Assembly (NCBI RefSeq): GCF_012986595.1
Contig: NZ_JAAQYM010000001.1
Span: forward strand, 620,001-684,000
Direction of reading: 5' to 3'
Length of the DNA stretch: 64,000 nucleotides
Origin: Pseudomonas koreensis
Lineage (GTDB): Bacteria > Pseudomonadota > Gammaproteobacteria > Pseudomonadales > Pseudomonadaceae
Shown here in pieces: positions 11,858 through 21,742 of the stretch. Within the stretch, counting starts at the first letter, position 1; every line of letters begins with the position of its first letter. A model generated the notes under the pieces. The model was not told the DNA's origin, did no database searches, and saw only the letters and a program-made list of their open reading frames with translations. A program made the position numbers and the translations under genes.

Positions 11858-12597
11858 TGTTGACCTTCCTCGATCAGGGTTCCTTCAGCGCCGCCATGTA
11901 CGATGTTCAGCAGGGCGCCAGGCTTGTTCATGTTGAATACGCGCAGCGGCATCTTATGGTCGCGGCACAGGCAAATTGCTGTCAGATCCATTACACCCAG
12001 CTTGCGATCCAGCACTTCATCATAAGTCAGATGATCGAACTTCTCGGCATGCGGGTCCTTGAACGGGTCTGCGGTGTAGACGCCATCAACCTTGGTCGCC
12101 TTCAGCACGACGTCGGCATCGATTTCGATGGCACGCAGGCAGGCTGCCGAATCCGTGGTAAAGAACGGATTGCCGGTACCGGCGGCGAAAATCACGACGT
12201 CCTTGGAGTTCAGGTGGCGCATGGCTTTGCGGCGATCATAGTGATCAGTAACGCCAACCATGGAAATGGCCGACATCACGATGGCCGAGATATTGGCACG
12301 TTCCAGCGCGTCGCGCATGGCCAGGGCGTTCATCACAGTGGCCAGCATGCCCATGTGGTCGCCTGTTACCCGATCCATGCCAGCCTTGCTCAAGGCTTCG
12401 CCACGGAACAGGTTGCCACCGCCGATCACCAGACCGACCTGTACGCCGATACCGACCAGTTGGCCGACTTCCAGCGCCATCCGATCCAGCACTTTTGGAT
12501 CGATCCCGAACTCTTCCGAGCCCATCAGGGCCTCGCCGCTAAGCTTGAGTAGAATGCGTTTATAGCGAGCCTGATAACCACTGCCCTGCTGAGCCAT
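11854..12597 (-). CDS. pyrH: UMP kinase
   Basis: PyrH phosphorylates UMP to UDP and is an essential hexameric amino-acid-kinase-fold enzyme. The 247-residue protein has the [13 protein letters not shown] start, the IGGGNLFRG glycine loop, and the [13 protein letters not shown] segment near the UMP site. It is followed directly by frr. The 210-base gap upstream, towards tsf, contains a tsf terminator and two small hairpins. Confidence 0.97.
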   Translation of the reverse strand: MAQQGSGYQARYKRILLKLSGEALMGSEEFGIDPKVLDRMALEVGQLVGIGVQVGLVIGGGNLFRGEALSKAGMDRVTGDHMGMLATVMNALAMRDALERANISAIVMSAISMVGVTDHYDRRKAMRHLNSKDVVIFAAGTGNPFFTTDSAACLRAIEIDADVVLKATKVDGVYTADPFKDPHAEKFDHLTYDEVLDRKLGVMDLTAICLCRDHKMPLRVFNMNKPGALLNIVHGGAEGTLIEEGQQ

Positions 12598-12667
12598 TGC
12601 GAATCTCTCCTGCGGCGTATTTAAAAATTCTTTGCGAGCTGTTTACAGCTGGCGTTCACTCTAGCTT

Positions 12668-12738
12668 GGCGCTGCTTCAGCGCCATCGGAACATGGCTTT
12701 GTAAGTCAGTTCCAAGTGGAAACCAATTAAAAATTGGT
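12668..12738 (-). other. pyrH leader with two hairpins
   Basis: Two perfect inverted repeats lie between the tsf terminator and pyrH. ACCAATT/AATTGGT spans 12722-12738 with a three-base loop, and GGCGCT/AGCGCC spans 12668-12684. They would lie in the 5' leader of a pyrH transcript begun downstream of tsf. No promoter could be assigned with confidence. Confidence 0.35.
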
Positions 12739-12750
12739 AACCCCATCTGA

Positions 12751-12784
12751 AAAGAGGCTGCGCGCGTGAGCGGGCAGCCTCTTT
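12751..12784 (-). terminator. Intrinsic terminator after tsf
   Basis: The stem AAAGAGGCTGC paired with GCAGCCTCTTT lies 23 bases beyond the tsf stop on the minus strand. The following U-run is short. Confidence 0.65.
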
Positions 12785-12807
12785 CGGGCGACAGTTGAAA
12801 AACCGTC

Positions 12808-13671
12808 TTATTGCTTGGCGGCAGCCAGCTGGGCAGCAACTTCTTCAGCGAAGTTGTCGACCGGCTTCTCGATGCCTTCGCCTACTTTGAAGTAGGTGAA
12901 GGAAACGATTTCTGCGCCGCCTTTCTTGGCCAGCTCGCCAACCTTGATTTCAGGGTTCTTGACGAACGCCTGCTCAACCAGGCTCGCTTCTGCCAGGAAC
13001 TTGCTGATACGGCCTTTGACCATGTTCTCAACAATGTTTTCTGGCTTGCCTTTGATCTTCTCTTCGTTCAGCTGCAGGAACACAGCTTTTTCACGCTCGA
13101 TCGCTTCAGCCGAAACTTGCGAAGGCAGCAGGAACTCAGGGTTGCTTGCAGCGACGTGCATCGCGATGTCTTTGGCCAGCTCGACGTCGCCGCCTTTCAG
13201 AGCCACAACAACACCGATCTTGTTGCCGTGCAGGTACGAACCAACAACGTCACCTTCGACACGGGTCAGACGACGGATGTTGACGTTCTCGCCCACTTTG
13301 GCAACCAGTGCTTCGCGAGCGGCTTCTTGAGCAGCGATCAGCGGAGCAGCGTCGGTCAGCTTGTCAGCGAACGCTTTTTCAACGCTGGCAGCAACGAAGT
13401 TTTTGAAGTCGTCTTGCAGAGCCAGGAAGTCGGTCTGCGAGTTCACTTCCAGGATAACGGCAGCTTTACCGTCGTCCTTGATTGCGATTGCGCCTTCAGC
13501 GGCAACGTTGCCAGCCTTTTTCGCAGCCTTGATCGCGCCCGAAGCACGCATGTCATCAATGGCTTTTTCGATGTCGCCGTCAGCCTTTTCCAGGGCTTTC
13601 TTGCAGTCCATCATGCCTTCGCCGGTACGCTCGCGCAGTTCTTTAACCAACGCTGCAGTAATTGCTGCCAT
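12808..13671 (-). CDS. tsf: Elongation factor Ts
   Basis: EF-Ts exchanges GDP for GTP on EF-Tu. The start at 13671 (MAAITAALVKEL) was chosen over one 11 codons upstream because it matches the family N-terminus and follows an AGAGGAA site. The 287-residue protein carries the TGEGMMDCKKAL signature near residue 20 and two core subdomains. It lies downstream of rpsB, the usual pairing, with a strong hairpin between them. Confidence 0.97.
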   Translation of the reverse strand: MAAITAALVKELRERTGEGMMDCKKALEKADGDIEKAIDDMRASGAIKAAKKAGNVAAEGAIAIKDDGKAAVILEVNSQTDFLALQDDFKNFVAASVEKAFADKLTDAAPLIAAQEAAREALVAKVGENVNIRRLTRVEGDVVGSYLHGNKIGVVVALKGGDVELAKDIAMHVAASNPEFLLPSQVSAEAIEREKAVFLQLNEEKIKGKPENIVENMVKGRISKFLAEASLVEQAFVKNPEIKVGELAKKGGAEIVSFTYFKVGEGIEKPVDNFAEEVAAQLAAAKQ

Positions 13672-13821
13672 TTTCAAATTCCTCTTGGATAGGTTTTCAA
13701 CCATTCCACCCGATCGAACGGGCGTTCAATTCTTCCCGAATCACCTTGTACCCGCCGCACGTTACAGATGCAGGGGCTGCGCCACCAAAAACGGGCGCCA
13801 ACAAACGGTTTTCGAGGTGGC

Positions 13822-13846
13822 AAAAAGGGGGCCAAGCCCCCTTTTT
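13822..13846 (-). terminator. Terminator or attenuator between rpsB and tsf
   Basis: A perfect stem of about ten base pairs (AAAAAGGGGG with CCCCCTTTTT) is followed on the minus strand by a U-rich end. It lies about 30 bases after the rpsB stop. It may lower tsf transcription relative to rpsB. Confidence 0.75.
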
Positions 13847-13874
13847 GCTTACTGAGTCAACGCCAGGGCGTCGA

Positions 13875-14612
13875 TTACTCAGCTGCAGCCTGAGTTTCTT
13901 CAGCTGCGAATTCAACAGTGCCGCCAGCAACATTGTTGCGACCACGGATCACTGCGTCAGCCATCGAACCCATGTACAGCTGGATAGCGCGGATTGCGTC
14001 ATCGTTGCCTGGGATGATGTAGTCAACGCCTTCCGGGCTGCTGTTGGTATCGACAACGCCGATAACCGGGATGCCCAGCTTGTTGGCTTCGGTGATCGCG
14101 ATGCGCTCGTGGTCAACGTCGATCACGAACAGTGCGTCTGGCAGACCGCCCATGTCCTTGATGCCGCCCAGGGAGCGATCCAGCTTTTCCAGGTCACGGG
14201 AGCGCATCAGCGCTTCTTTCTTGGTCAGCTTGGCGAAAGTACCGTCTTCGGCTTGAACTTCAAGGTCACGCAGACGCTTGATGGAAGCACGAATGGTCTT
14301 GAAGTTGGTCAGCATGCCGCCCAACCAGCGGTGATCGACGTACGGCGAACCGCAACGTGCTGCTTCTTCAGCAACGATCTTGCCAGCGGAACGCTTGGTG
14401 CCGACGAACAGAATCTTGTTTTTGCCCTGGGCCAGACGCTCTACGAAAGTCAGAGCTTCGTTGAACATTGGCAGGGTTTTTTCAAGGTTGATGATGTGAA
14501 TCTTGTTACGCGCGCCGAAAATGTACTTACCCATTTTCGGATTCCAGTAACGGGTTTGGTGACCGAAGTGCACACCGGCCTTCAGCATATCGCGCATGTT
14601 GACTTGGGACAT
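13875..14612 (-). CDS. rpsB: 30S ribosomal protein S2
   Basis: S2 binds the 30S subunit late and helps recruit S1. The 245-residue protein starts [20 protein letters not shown] and carries the [13 protein letters not shown] and [10 protein letters not shown] segments of the family. The C-terminal tail is acidic and alanine-rich. A long leader and a good promoter candidate lie upstream. Confidence 0.97.
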   Translation of the reverse strand: MSQVNMRDMLKAGVHFGHQTRYWNPKMGKYIFGARNKIHIINLEKTLPMFNEALTFVERLAQGKNKILFVGTKRSAGKIVAEEAARCGSPYVDHRWLGGMLTNFKTIRASIKRLRDLEVQAEDGTFAKLTKKEALMRSRDLEKLDRSLGGIKDMGGLPDALFVIDVDHERIAITEANKLGIPVIGVVDTNSSPEGVDYIIPGNDDAIRAIQLYMGSMADAVIRGRNNVAGGTVEFAAEETQAAAE

Positions 14613-14751
14613 GATAGTTCCTTAATAAGTCGGGTTTGGCCTCCACGTATCCCAATGACCAACCAGTGGCATAAAGCCAAAAGCACCCAGGTCATCGTGT
14701 CGACACGTGTGTGGATTTAAGCTTTTCGGGGTATCCCCGGAAAGCGGCGCA
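14613..14751 (-). promoter_or_regulatory. Long rpsB 5' leader
   Basis: From the predicted promoter the rpsB transcript would have a leader of about 130 bases. It contains a hairpin near 14726-14742, where TTTCCGGGGA pairs with TCCCCGAAA. In other bacteria S2 represses rpsB-tsf translation through the rpsB leader. That this one does the same is inference. Confidence 0.4.
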
Positions 14752-14780
14752 TTTTATACCACAGGGTGCGCAGAAACGGA
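14752..14780 (-). promoter_or_regulatory. Predicted sigma-70 promoter of rpsB
   Basis: On the minus strand a TATAAA box (14752-14757) lies 17 bases downstream of TTCCGT (14775-14780). The rest of the 373-base gap between rpsB and map, up to 14985, holds no gene I can support. Confidence 0.5.
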
Positions 14781-14985
14781 ACCCGGAATCTGTAATCGCA
14801 CCAAGGACATGGGCGCAGCCCCCTTGGAATCGCCTTGAGGCACACCATTGTATAGAGAGAGACGAAGCAAGCAGGCGCGGATTTGCGCCTTTCGTCTGTT
14901 AGAATCGGGTTTTTCAGGGTCGCAAAACGCTTACCTGCCGCCCTATCCGTATCAGTAAGCGCCGCCGAGCGCAGAGAGAGCCTGT

Positions 14986-15768
14986 ATGACCGTCAACCTC
15001 AAAACCCCCGAGGACATCGCTGGCATGCGTGTCGCCGGCAAACTGGCCGCCGATGTGCTGGAAATGATTGCCGAACACGTCAAGCCGGGTGTGACCACCG
15101 AACAACTGGACAAGATCTGCCACGACTACATCGTCAATGTGCAGCAGGCCATTCCCGCCCCGCTCAACTACAAGGGTTTCCCGAAGTCGATCTGCACGTC
15201 GATCAACCATGTGGTGTGCCATGGCATCCCGAATGACAAGCCGCTGAAAAACGGCGACACCCTGAACATCGACGTCACCGTGATCAAGGACGGCTACCAC
15301 GGCGACACCAGCCGCATGTTCCACGTCGGTGAAGTACCGGTCTGGGCGGAGCGCCTGTCGCAGATCACTCAGGAATGCATGTACAAGGCCATTGAAATCG
15401 TCAAACCCGGCTGCCGCCTTGGCGATATCGGCGAAGTCATCCAGAAGCACGCGGAAAAGAATGGTTTCTCGGTGGTTCGCGAGTTCTGCGGCCACGGCAT
15501 CGGCAAGGTATTCCATGAAGAACCGCAGATCCTGCACTACGGTCGCGCCGGCACCGGCATGGAACTGAAGGCTGGCATGACCTTCACCATCGAACCGATG
15601 ATCAACCAGGGTAAGGCCGACACCAAGGTGCTGGGCGATGGCTGGACCGCAATCACCAAGGACCGCAAGCTCTCGGCACAGTGGGAACACACCCTGCTGG
15701 TGACCGACACCGGCTACGAGATCTTCACCCTGCGCGCCGATGACACCATCCCGCGCGTCTCGGCCTGA
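14986..15768 (+). CDS. map: Methionine aminopeptidase, type I
   Basis: Map removes the initiator methionine from nascent proteins, using two metal ions. The 260-residue protein has the pita-bread ligands in order: the aspartates of NIDVTVIKDGYHGDTSR, the histidine of FCGHGIGKVFHEEP, and the glutamates of FTIEPMI and QWEHTLL. It is transcribed away from rpsB and is followed after 41 bases by glnD. Confidence 0.97.
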   Translation: MTVNLKTPEDIAGMRVAGKLAADVLEMIAEHVKPGVTTEQLDKICHDYIVNVQQAIPAPLNYKGFPKSICTSINHVVCHGIPNDKPLKNGDTLNIDVTVIKDGYHGDTSRMFHVGEVPVWAERLSQITQECMYKAIEIVKPGCRLGDIGEVIQKHAEKNGFSVVREFCGHGIGKVFHEEPQILHYGRAGTGMELKAGMTFTIEPMINQGKADTKVLGDGWTAITKDRKLSAQWEHTLLVTDTGYEIFTLRADDTIPRVSA

Positions 15769-15809
15769 CACCCGGAACGCTCCCAGCCTTATAGAAGGAA
15801 AGCCAATCA

Positions 15810-18512
15810 ATGCCGCAGGTGGATCCCGAACTCTTCGACCGTGGCCAGTTCCAGGCTGAACTGGCCCTGAAAGCGAGCCCTATCGCCGCGTTCAAGAAGG
15901 CGATCCGCCAGGCCCGCGAGGTGCTCGACAGCCGTTTTCGCAGCGGCCGCGACATCCGCCGCCTGATCGAAGACCGTGCCTGGTTCGTCGATAACATCCT
16001 GCAAAAGGCCTGGGAGCAGTTCAACTGGAGTGAAGACGCCGACATCGCGCTGGTCGCGGTCGGTGGCTACGGCCGGGGTGAGTTGCACCCGTATTCCGAC
16101 ATCGACCTGCTGATCTTGCTGGACAGCGCCGATCACGAAGTTTTCCGCGATTCCATCGAGCGCTTTCTGACGCTGCTGTGGGACATCGGCCTGGAAGTCG
16201 GTCAGAGCGTGCGCTCGGTCGATGAATGCGCCGAGGAAGCACGGGCCGACCTGACGGTGGTCACCAACCTGATGGAAAGCCGCACCATCTGCGGCCCCGA
16301 GCGCCTGCGCCAGCGCATGCTCGATGTCACCAGCACCGCACACATGTGGCCGGCCAAGGAATTCTTCCTGGCCAAACGCGCCGAGCAGAAGGCCCGTCAC
16401 CACAAGTACAACGATACCGAATACAACCTGGAACCCAACGTCAAAGGCTCGCCTGGCGGACTGCGGGATATCCAGACCATTTTGTGGGTGGCCCGTCGGC
16501 AGTACGGCACCCTGAACCTGCGCGCCCTCGCCGGTGAAGGTTTTCTGGTCGAGAGCGAAAACGCGCTGCTGGCCTCCTCCCAGGAATTCCTGTGGAAAGT
16601 GCGCTACGCCCTGCACATGCTCGCCGGTCGCTCCGAAGACCGCCTGCTGTTCGACCATCAACGCACCATCGCCGGCCTGCTCGGTTTTGAAGGTGACGAC
16701 GCCAAACAGGCTGTCGAAAACTTCATGCAGCAGTATTTCCGCGTGGTGATGAGCATCGCCCAGCTCAGTGACCTGATCATCCAGCATTTCGAGGAAGTCA
16801 TCCTCGCCCCGGAAGACGAAGCGCCGCCGCAGCCGATCAATTCGCGCTTCCAGTTGCACGACGGCTACATCGAGGCCCGCAACGACAACGTATTCCGCCG
16901 CACGCCGTTAGCCATGCTCGAGATTTTCGTGCTGATGGCCCAGCAACCGGAAATCAAAGGCGTGCGCGCTGACACCATTCGTCTGCTGCGCGAGAACCGT
17001 CACCTGATCGACGACAACTTCCGCAACGACATTCGCAACACCAGCCTGTTCATCGAGCTCTTCAAGTGCAAGATCGGCATCCATCGCAACCTGCGGCGGA
17101 TGAACCGTTACGGCATCCTCGGGCGTTACCTGCCGGAGTTCGGCTTCATTGTCGGACAGATGCAGCACGACCTGTTCCACATCTATACGGTCGATGCGCA
17201 CACCCTCAATCTGATCAAGCACCTGCGTAAGTTGCAGTACACCCAGGTGTCGGAAAAATTCCCGTTGGCCGCCAAGCTCATGGCCAAGCTGCCCAAGCCC
17301 GAACTCATCTACATGGCGGGGCTGTACCACGACATCGGCAAGGGGCGGCATGGCGATCACTCGGACATCGGCGCGGTCGATGCCGAAGCGTTCTGCCAGC
17401 GCCATCAACTGCCAACCTGGGACAGCCGACTGATCGTCTGGCTGGTGCAGAACCATCTGGTGATGTCGACCACTGCACAGCGCAAGGACTTGTCCGACCC
17501 GCAAGTGATTCACGATTTCGCGCAGATCGTCGGCGATGAAACCCGTCTGGACTACCTCTACGTGCTGACCGTGGCCGACATCAACGCCACCAATCCGACG
17601 CTGTGGAACTCGTGGCGCGCCAGTCTGTTGCGCCAGCTCTACACCGAAACCAAGCGTGCCCTGCGCCGAGGCCTGGAAAACCCGGTGGATCGCGAAGAGC
17701 AGATCCGCCAGACCCAGAGCGCAGCACTGGATATTCTGGTGCGCGGCGGCACCGACCCGGACGACGTCGAGCAGTTGTGGGCACAGTTGGGCGATGACTA
17801 CTTCCTGCGCCACACCGCCGGCGACGTCGCCTGGCACAGTGACGCGATCCTGCAGCAGCCGGCCGATGGCGGCCCGCTGGTGCTGATCAAGGAAACCACC
17901 CAGCGCGAATTCGAGGGCGGTACGCAGATCTTCATTTATGCCCCGGATCAGCACGATTTCTTCGCCGTGACTGTGGCCGCGATGGACCAGCTCAACCTGA
18001 ACATTCACGACGCCCGGGTTATCACCTCGAGCAGCCAGTTCACCCTCGACACCTACATCGTGCTCGATACCGACGGTGACTCGATCGGCGACAATCCGGC
18101 ACGGGTCAAACAGATTCGCGACGGCCTGACCGAAGCGCTGCGCAACCCGGACGACTACCCGACGATCATCCAGCGCCGGGTGCCGCGCCAGCTCAAGCAC
18201 TTCGCTTTTGCGCCGCAGGTGACGATCCACAACGACGCCCAGCGTCCGGTGACGGTGCTGGAACTCACGGCACCGGATCGCCCGGGCCTGCTGGCGCGCA
18301 TTGGCGGGATTTTCCTCGAGTTCGACCTGTCGCTGCAGAACGCCAAGATTGCGACCCTGGGCGAGCGGGTGGAAGACGTGTTCTTCATCACCGACGCCCA
18401 CAATCAGCCGCTCTCCGACCCGCTGCTGTGCAGCCGCTTGCAGGACGCAATCGTTGAACAACTGAGCGTCAATCAGGAACCGGATATCAAGCTTTCACGT
18501 ATCAGTATCTGA
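15810..18512 (+). CDS. glnD: Bifunctional PII uridylyltransferase / uridylyl-removing enzyme
   Basis: GlnD senses glutamine and adds or removes UMP on PII proteins, which sets glutamine synthetase activity and NtrC signalling. The 900-residue protein has the full domain order. A nucleotidyltransferase domain carries [17 protein letters not shown] near residue 90. A linker follows, then an HD domain with [14 protein letters not shown] near residue 510. Two ACT domains close the protein; the last opens [20 protein letters not shown]. All key residues look intact. Confidence 0.97.
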   Translation: MPQVDPELFDRGQFQAELALKASPIAAFKKAIRQAREVLDSRFRSGRDIRRLIEDRAWFVDNILQKAWEQFNWSEDADIALVAVGGYGRGELHPYSDIDLLILLDSADHEVFRDSIERFLTLLWDIGLEVGQSVRSVDECAEEARADLTVVTNLMESRTICGPERLRQRMLDVTSTAHMWPAKEFFLAKRAEQKARHHKYNDTEYNLEPNVKGSPGGLRDIQTILWVARRQYGTLNLRALAGEGFLVESENALLASSQEFLWKVRYALHMLAGRSEDRLLFDHQRTIAGLLGFEGDDAKQAVENFMQQYFRVVMSIAQLSDLIIQHFEEVILAPEDEAPPQPINSRFQLHDGYIEARNDNVFRRTPLAMLEIFVLMAQQPEIKGVRADTIRLLRENRHLIDDNFRNDIRNTSLFIELFKCKIGIHRNLRRMNRYGILGRYLPEFGFIVGQMQHDLFHIYTVDAHTLNLIKHLRKLQYTQVSEKFPLAAKLMAKLPKPELIYMAGLYHDIGKGRHGDHSDIGAVDAEAFCQRHQLPTWDSRLIVWLVQNHLVMSTTAQRKDLSDPQVIHDFAQIVGDETRLDYLYVLTVADINATNPTLWNSWRASLLRQLYTETKRALRRGLENPVDREEQIRQTQSAALDILVRGGTDPDDVEQLWAQLGDDYFLRHTAGDVAWHSDAILQQPADGGPLVLIKETTQREFEGGTQIFIYAPDQHDFFAVTVAAMDQLNLNIHDARVITSSSQFTLDTYIVLDTDGDSIGDNPARVKQIRDGLTEALRNPDDYPTIIQRRVPRQLKHFAFAPQVTIHNDAQRPVTVLELTAPDRPGLLARIGGIFLEFDLSLQNAKIATLGERVEDVFFITDAHNQPLSDPLLCSRLQDAIVEQLSVNQEPDIKLSRISI

Positions 18513-18577
18513 ATTGAATTAATCCATTACCCAGGTGGGAAGGATCACTCCGTTACCGGCGTGTTAGACCAAACCTC

Positions 18578-18668
18578 TGTAGGAGCGAGCCTGCTCGCGA
18601 TAGCGGCACATCAGCTTGCATGGATGTTGGATGTGCAGCCCTCATCGCGAGCAGGCTCACTCCTACAG
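18578..18668. repeat. REP pair, GAGC-TGCTCGCGA family
   Basis: Two inverted copies of the core GGAGCGAGCCTGCTCGCGAT face each other around a 35-base non-repeat loop, between glnD and dapC. The unit has the size and layout of a REPIN. Confidence 0.85.
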
Positions 18669-18722
18669 GTTTTGTGCATTGGTCAGTATCAGAGTTTTCT
18701 TTCCACATTGAACGAGGCATCC

Positions 18723-19922
18723 ATGAACAACGCTCTGAACCAGCTGCAGCCTTACCCGTTCGAAAAGCTCCGCGCTCTGCTTGGCACCGTGACCCCGAAC
18801 CCGGACAAACGCCCGATCGCGCTGTCGATCGGCGAGCCGAAACATCGCTCGCCGAGCTTTGTCGCCGAAGCGCTGGCGCACAATCTGGATCAGATGGCGG
18901 TGTACCCGACCACCCTCGGCATCCCGGCCCTGCGCGAAGCCATCGCCGGCTGGTGCGAACGTCGTTTCGGCGTGCCGAGTGGCTGGATTGACCCGGCGCG
19001 CAACGTGCTGCCGGTCAACGGTACGCGTGAAGCGCTGTTCGCCTTCACCCAGACCGTAGTCAACCGTGGCGACGACGCGCTGGTGGTCAGCCCGAACCCG
19101 TTCTATCAGATCTACGAGGGCGCAGCGTTCCTCGCCGGCGCCAAGCCGCATTACCTGCCGTGCCTGGATGAGAATGGCTTCAACCCGGACTTCGACGCGG
19201 TATCGCCAGAGATCTGGAAGCGCTGCCAGATCCTGTTCCTGTGCTCGCCGGGCAACCCGACCGGCGCGCTGATTCCGGTCGACGTGCTGAAAAAACTGAT
19301 CGCCCTGGCTGACGAGCACGACTTCGTGATCGCCGCCGACGAGTGCTACAGCGAGCTGTACTTCGACGAACAGACCCCGCCGCCAGGCCTGCTCAGCGCC
19401 TGCGTCGAACTGGGCCGCAAGGACTTCAAGCGCTGCGTGGTGTTCCACAGTCTGTCCAAGCGCTCCAACCTGCCAGGCCTGCGCTCCGGCTTCGTCGCCG
19501 GTGACGCCGACGTCCTCAAGGGCTTCCTGCTGTACCGCACCTACCATGGCTGCGCGATGCCGGTGCAAACCCAACTGGCGAGCGTTGCCGCCTGGAACGA
19601 CGAAGTGCATGTGCGCGCCAACCGTGCGCTGTACCGTGAGAAGTTCGACGCGGTGCTGGAAATCCTCAGCCCGGTGATGGACGTGCAACGCCCAGACGGC
19701 AGCTTCTACCTGTGGCCGAATGTACAAGGCGACGACGCGGCATTCTGCCGGGATCTGTTTGCCGAAGAACATGTGACCGTGGTGCCGGGCTCGTACCTGT
19801 CCCGCGATGTCGACGGCGTGAATCCGGGGGCCGGCCGTGTGCGCATGGCGCTGGTTGCACCCTTGGCTGAATGCGTCGAAGCTGCAGAACGCATTCGCGC
19901 CTTCATCAAGCGTAAACAGTAA
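18723..19922 (+). CDS. dapC: N-succinyldiaminopimelate aminotransferase
   Basis: DapC converts N-succinyl-2-amino-6-ketopimelate to N-succinyl-LL-DAP in lysine and peptidoglycan synthesis, using PLP. The 399-residue class I aminotransferase has GTREALFAF, the CSPGNPTGA segment, and the PLP lysine in HSLSKRSNLPG. The ATG at 18723 was chosen because the upstream open frame runs through a REP pair. The substrate call rests on the nearby dapD and dapE and on the recalled order in P. aeruginosa, where dapC follows glnD. Confidence 0.88.
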   Translation: MNNALNQLQPYPFEKLRALLGTVTPNPDKRPIALSIGEPKHRSPSFVAEALAHNLDQMAVYPTTLGIPALREAIAGWCERRFGVPSGWIDPARNVLPVNGTREALFAFTQTVVNRGDDALVVSPNPFYQIYEGAAFLAGAKPHYLPCLDENGFNPDFDAVSPEIWKRCQILFLCSPGNPTGALIPVDVLKKLIALADEHDFVIAADECYSELYFDEQTPPPGLLSACVELGRKDFKRCVVFHSLSKRSNLPGLRSGFVAGDADVLKGFLLYRTYHGCAMPVQTQLASVAAWNDEVHVRANRALYREKFDAVLEILSPVMDVQRPDGSFYLWPNVQGDDAAFCRDLFAEEHVTVVPGSYLSRDVDGVNPGAGRVRMALVAPLAECVEAAERIRAFIKRKQ

Positions 19923-19932
19923 CAAGACCCAG

Positions 19933-19957
19933 CCCGTCCGGTGCAATGCCGGGCGGG
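19933..19957 (+). terminator. Weak terminator after dapC
   Basis: CCCGTCCGG pairs with CCGGGCGGG (one G-U pair) and is followed by ATATTGTTT. The stem is good and the U-run poor. Confidence 0.45.
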
Positions 19958-19969
19958 ATATTGTTTCAA

Positions 19970-20200
19970 CTGCAATTAAATCTTTTCTTGTTGGCAGTAC
20001 TCTCTCTCACAATCGCTACATGTTTTTGCCACTGACTAGTTGCTCTTCGCCGCACTTTTATTCCACGCGCTCGCCCCTACCAACATCAAGCAACAACATC
20101 CCCCACCATCAAACTTAACAAAACCTTCAAAACAAATTAGCCTTAAAAACCCAGGCGACATTAAATAAACAGCCACCCCTTATATAAATTGGAACCGCCA
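19970..20200 (+). other. AT-rich gap upstream of the peptidase pair
   Basis: This stretch is clearly richer in A+T than its surroundings, with runs such as CAAAACAAATTAGCC and TTATATAAATT. No gene was found. It probably contains the promoter of the first peptidase and may mark a boundary of acquired DNA. Confidence 0.4.
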
Positions 20201-20929
20201 ATGAAAATCATTGCTCCGTGCAAACTTATTCAACCAGAAGATCAACTAGCGTCATATCACGCCGCCGTCGAAGAAAACCCTCATAACGAAATCCTCTCCT
20301 CACAGGGTGGTCGCAGTAAACGTTCTACAGGCCATTGGCAAAAATTCTGGGCCAGTGGTAGAGAATTGACCATCAGTTTTATGGAAGTTTTGCCTGTTGA
20401 TCTCCAGCAGCGTATTGAAGGTTTGATCCGACAATGGGAACCCTCCACTAATCTGACGTTCAAGTTTAATGATGGCGTTGCAGGGGACATACGCATTTCC
20501 ATATCGGGCAACATATCCAGTTCATACCTTGGCACCGACGCACTGTTGGTGGCATCGGACCAGCCTACCCTGAAACTCGGCATCGACCCGGCTCATTCGG
20601 CTTTCGATGCGACAGTGCTCCATGAGTTCGGTCATGCATTGGGAATGCAACACGAGCATCAGCACCCCTCCGCAAACATCCCCTGGGACATGCCCGTCGT
20701 TTATGAGTATTACCGGTTACACACCCAATGGACCAAGGAAGAAGTCGATGAAAATATATTCAACAGGATCGATGCCAGCACGTCACTGAAAGGACCTTAC
20801 GACAAGAACTCCATCATGCATTACCCCGTACCCAACGAATTTACTATCGGCGATTGGGAAGTTGCTCCGAACACCCGAATCAGCAAACTTGATCGGCGCA
20901 ATATGCGCAAGGCTTATCCTAAACCCTGA
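20201..20929 (+). CDS. Astacin/matrixin-like zinc metallopeptidase (first of a pair)
   Basis: The 242-residue protein has the metzincin zinc site HEFGHALGMQH at residues 141-151 and the Met-turn SIMHY at 204-208. Together these point to an M12A-like (astacin) or matrixin-like endopeptidase. There is no signal peptide, membrane helix or lipobox. Near the N-terminus are a PCKL motif (Cys7) and a basic SKR site (39-41) followed by W and FW. Bacterial astacins have a propeptide, a basic cleavage site and then a W-x-x-G segment in this order. The ATG at 20201 was preferred to a TTG twelve bases upstream. Substrate and location are unknown. Codon use and base content differ from neighbouring core genes. 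Confidence 0.8.
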   Translation: MKIIAPCKLIQPEDQLASYHAAVEENPHNEILSSQGGRSKRSTGHWQKFWASGRELTISFMEVLPVDLQQRIEGLIRQWEPSTNLTFKFNDGVAGDIRISISGNISSSYLGTDALLVASDQPTLKLGIDPAHSAFDATVLHEFGHALGMQHEHQHPSANIPWDMPVVYEYYRLHTQWTKEEVDENIFNRIDASTSLKGPYDKNSIMHYPVPNEFTIGDWEVAPNTRISKLDRRNMRKAYPKP

Positions 20930-20960
20930 GCCCTCGCGTTTTCTTACATGGAGTTTCCTG

Positions 20961-21722
20961 ATGATGGACAATCTGAATCCCTGCCAACTCGTCACATTGA
21001 ATGACTTCAACAAGTCTTATGACATTGCTATCGGGGAAAACCCTGACAATCGCAAAACCGCCACGGGTACTCGAAAGAAACGGGCAGTCGCTCGGCACAC
21101 GAAATTCTGGACACCCGGTCGTCTTTTACGCATCCGGTTTCTGAACGGCAGTTCGTCCTTCAAAGAGGCGACGAAAGCGGCGCTCGCGAACTGGCAACCT
21201 CACGTTAACTTGAACTTGCAGTTCATTGAAGAAGGTGAAGCCGAGATTCGTATTTCCAGCGACCCAGGTGCTTACTGGTCGATGATCGGGACCGACGCGT
21301 TGACCGTTGAAGAACAAGCCCAAGCCACACTGAACCTGTCCCCGGATCAGGACCTTTCAATCAGATTCTTCATGGCCCAGGCCACTCATGAATTCGGTCA
21401 CATGCTCGGGGCCGAGCATGAGCACTTGCATCCTGAAATGACCATTCCGTGGGACAAGGAAGCGGTTTACCAATACTTCGGCGCAACGAGTGATGAGGAT
21501 CGTAGCCGGATAGACCTGACTTACTTCAATCTTCTTGATGCATCGGAGGTCAACCATTCTTCTTACGACCCGAAATCCATCATGCATTACGCCATTCGCC
21601 AGAACTGGACCAAGGGTGACTTTCAGATACACCTCAATCCAGTCATCAGTGAGAAAGACAAAGGATTCATGACAACCGCTTACCCTCACTCCGACGCCCC
21701 ACAGGAAACGGGTTCAGCTTGA
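20961..21722 (+). CDS. Astacin/matrixin-like zinc metallopeptidase (second of a pair)
   Basis: The 253-residue paralogue lies 31 bases downstream of the first peptidase, and GGAG precedes its start. It repeats the same plan: PCQL near the N-terminus (Cys8), the dibasic site KKRA (39-42), KFWTPGR, the zinc motif HEFGHMLGAEH (143-153), IPWD, and the Met-turn SIMHY (206-210). The two proteins are similar along their whole length, so a tandem duplication is likely. It also lacks a signal peptide. No obvious inhibitor or secretion gene is adjacent; the next gene is a convergent antiporter. Confidence 0.8.
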   Translation: MMDNLNPCQLVTLNDFNKSYDIAIGENPDNRKTATGTRKKRAVARHTKFWTPGRLLRIRFLNGSSSFKEATKAALANWQPHVNLNLQFIEEGEAEIRISSDPGAYWSMIGTDALTVEEQAQATLNLSPDQDLSIRFFMAQATHEFGHMLGAEHEHLHPEMTIPWDKEAVYQYFGATSDEDRSRIDLTYFNLLDASEVNHSSYDPKSIMHYAIRQNWTKGDFQIHLNPVISEKDKGFMTTAYPHSDAPQETGSA

Positions 21723-21742
21723 AATCAGCAATATGTCCGGCA

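Noticed and set aside
20201..21722. Toxin-immunity or type VI effector locus
   Set aside because: No immunity-like gene, PAAR, VgrG or Rhs domain lies nearby. The two genes are paralogues with the same active site, so neither looks like an inhibitor.
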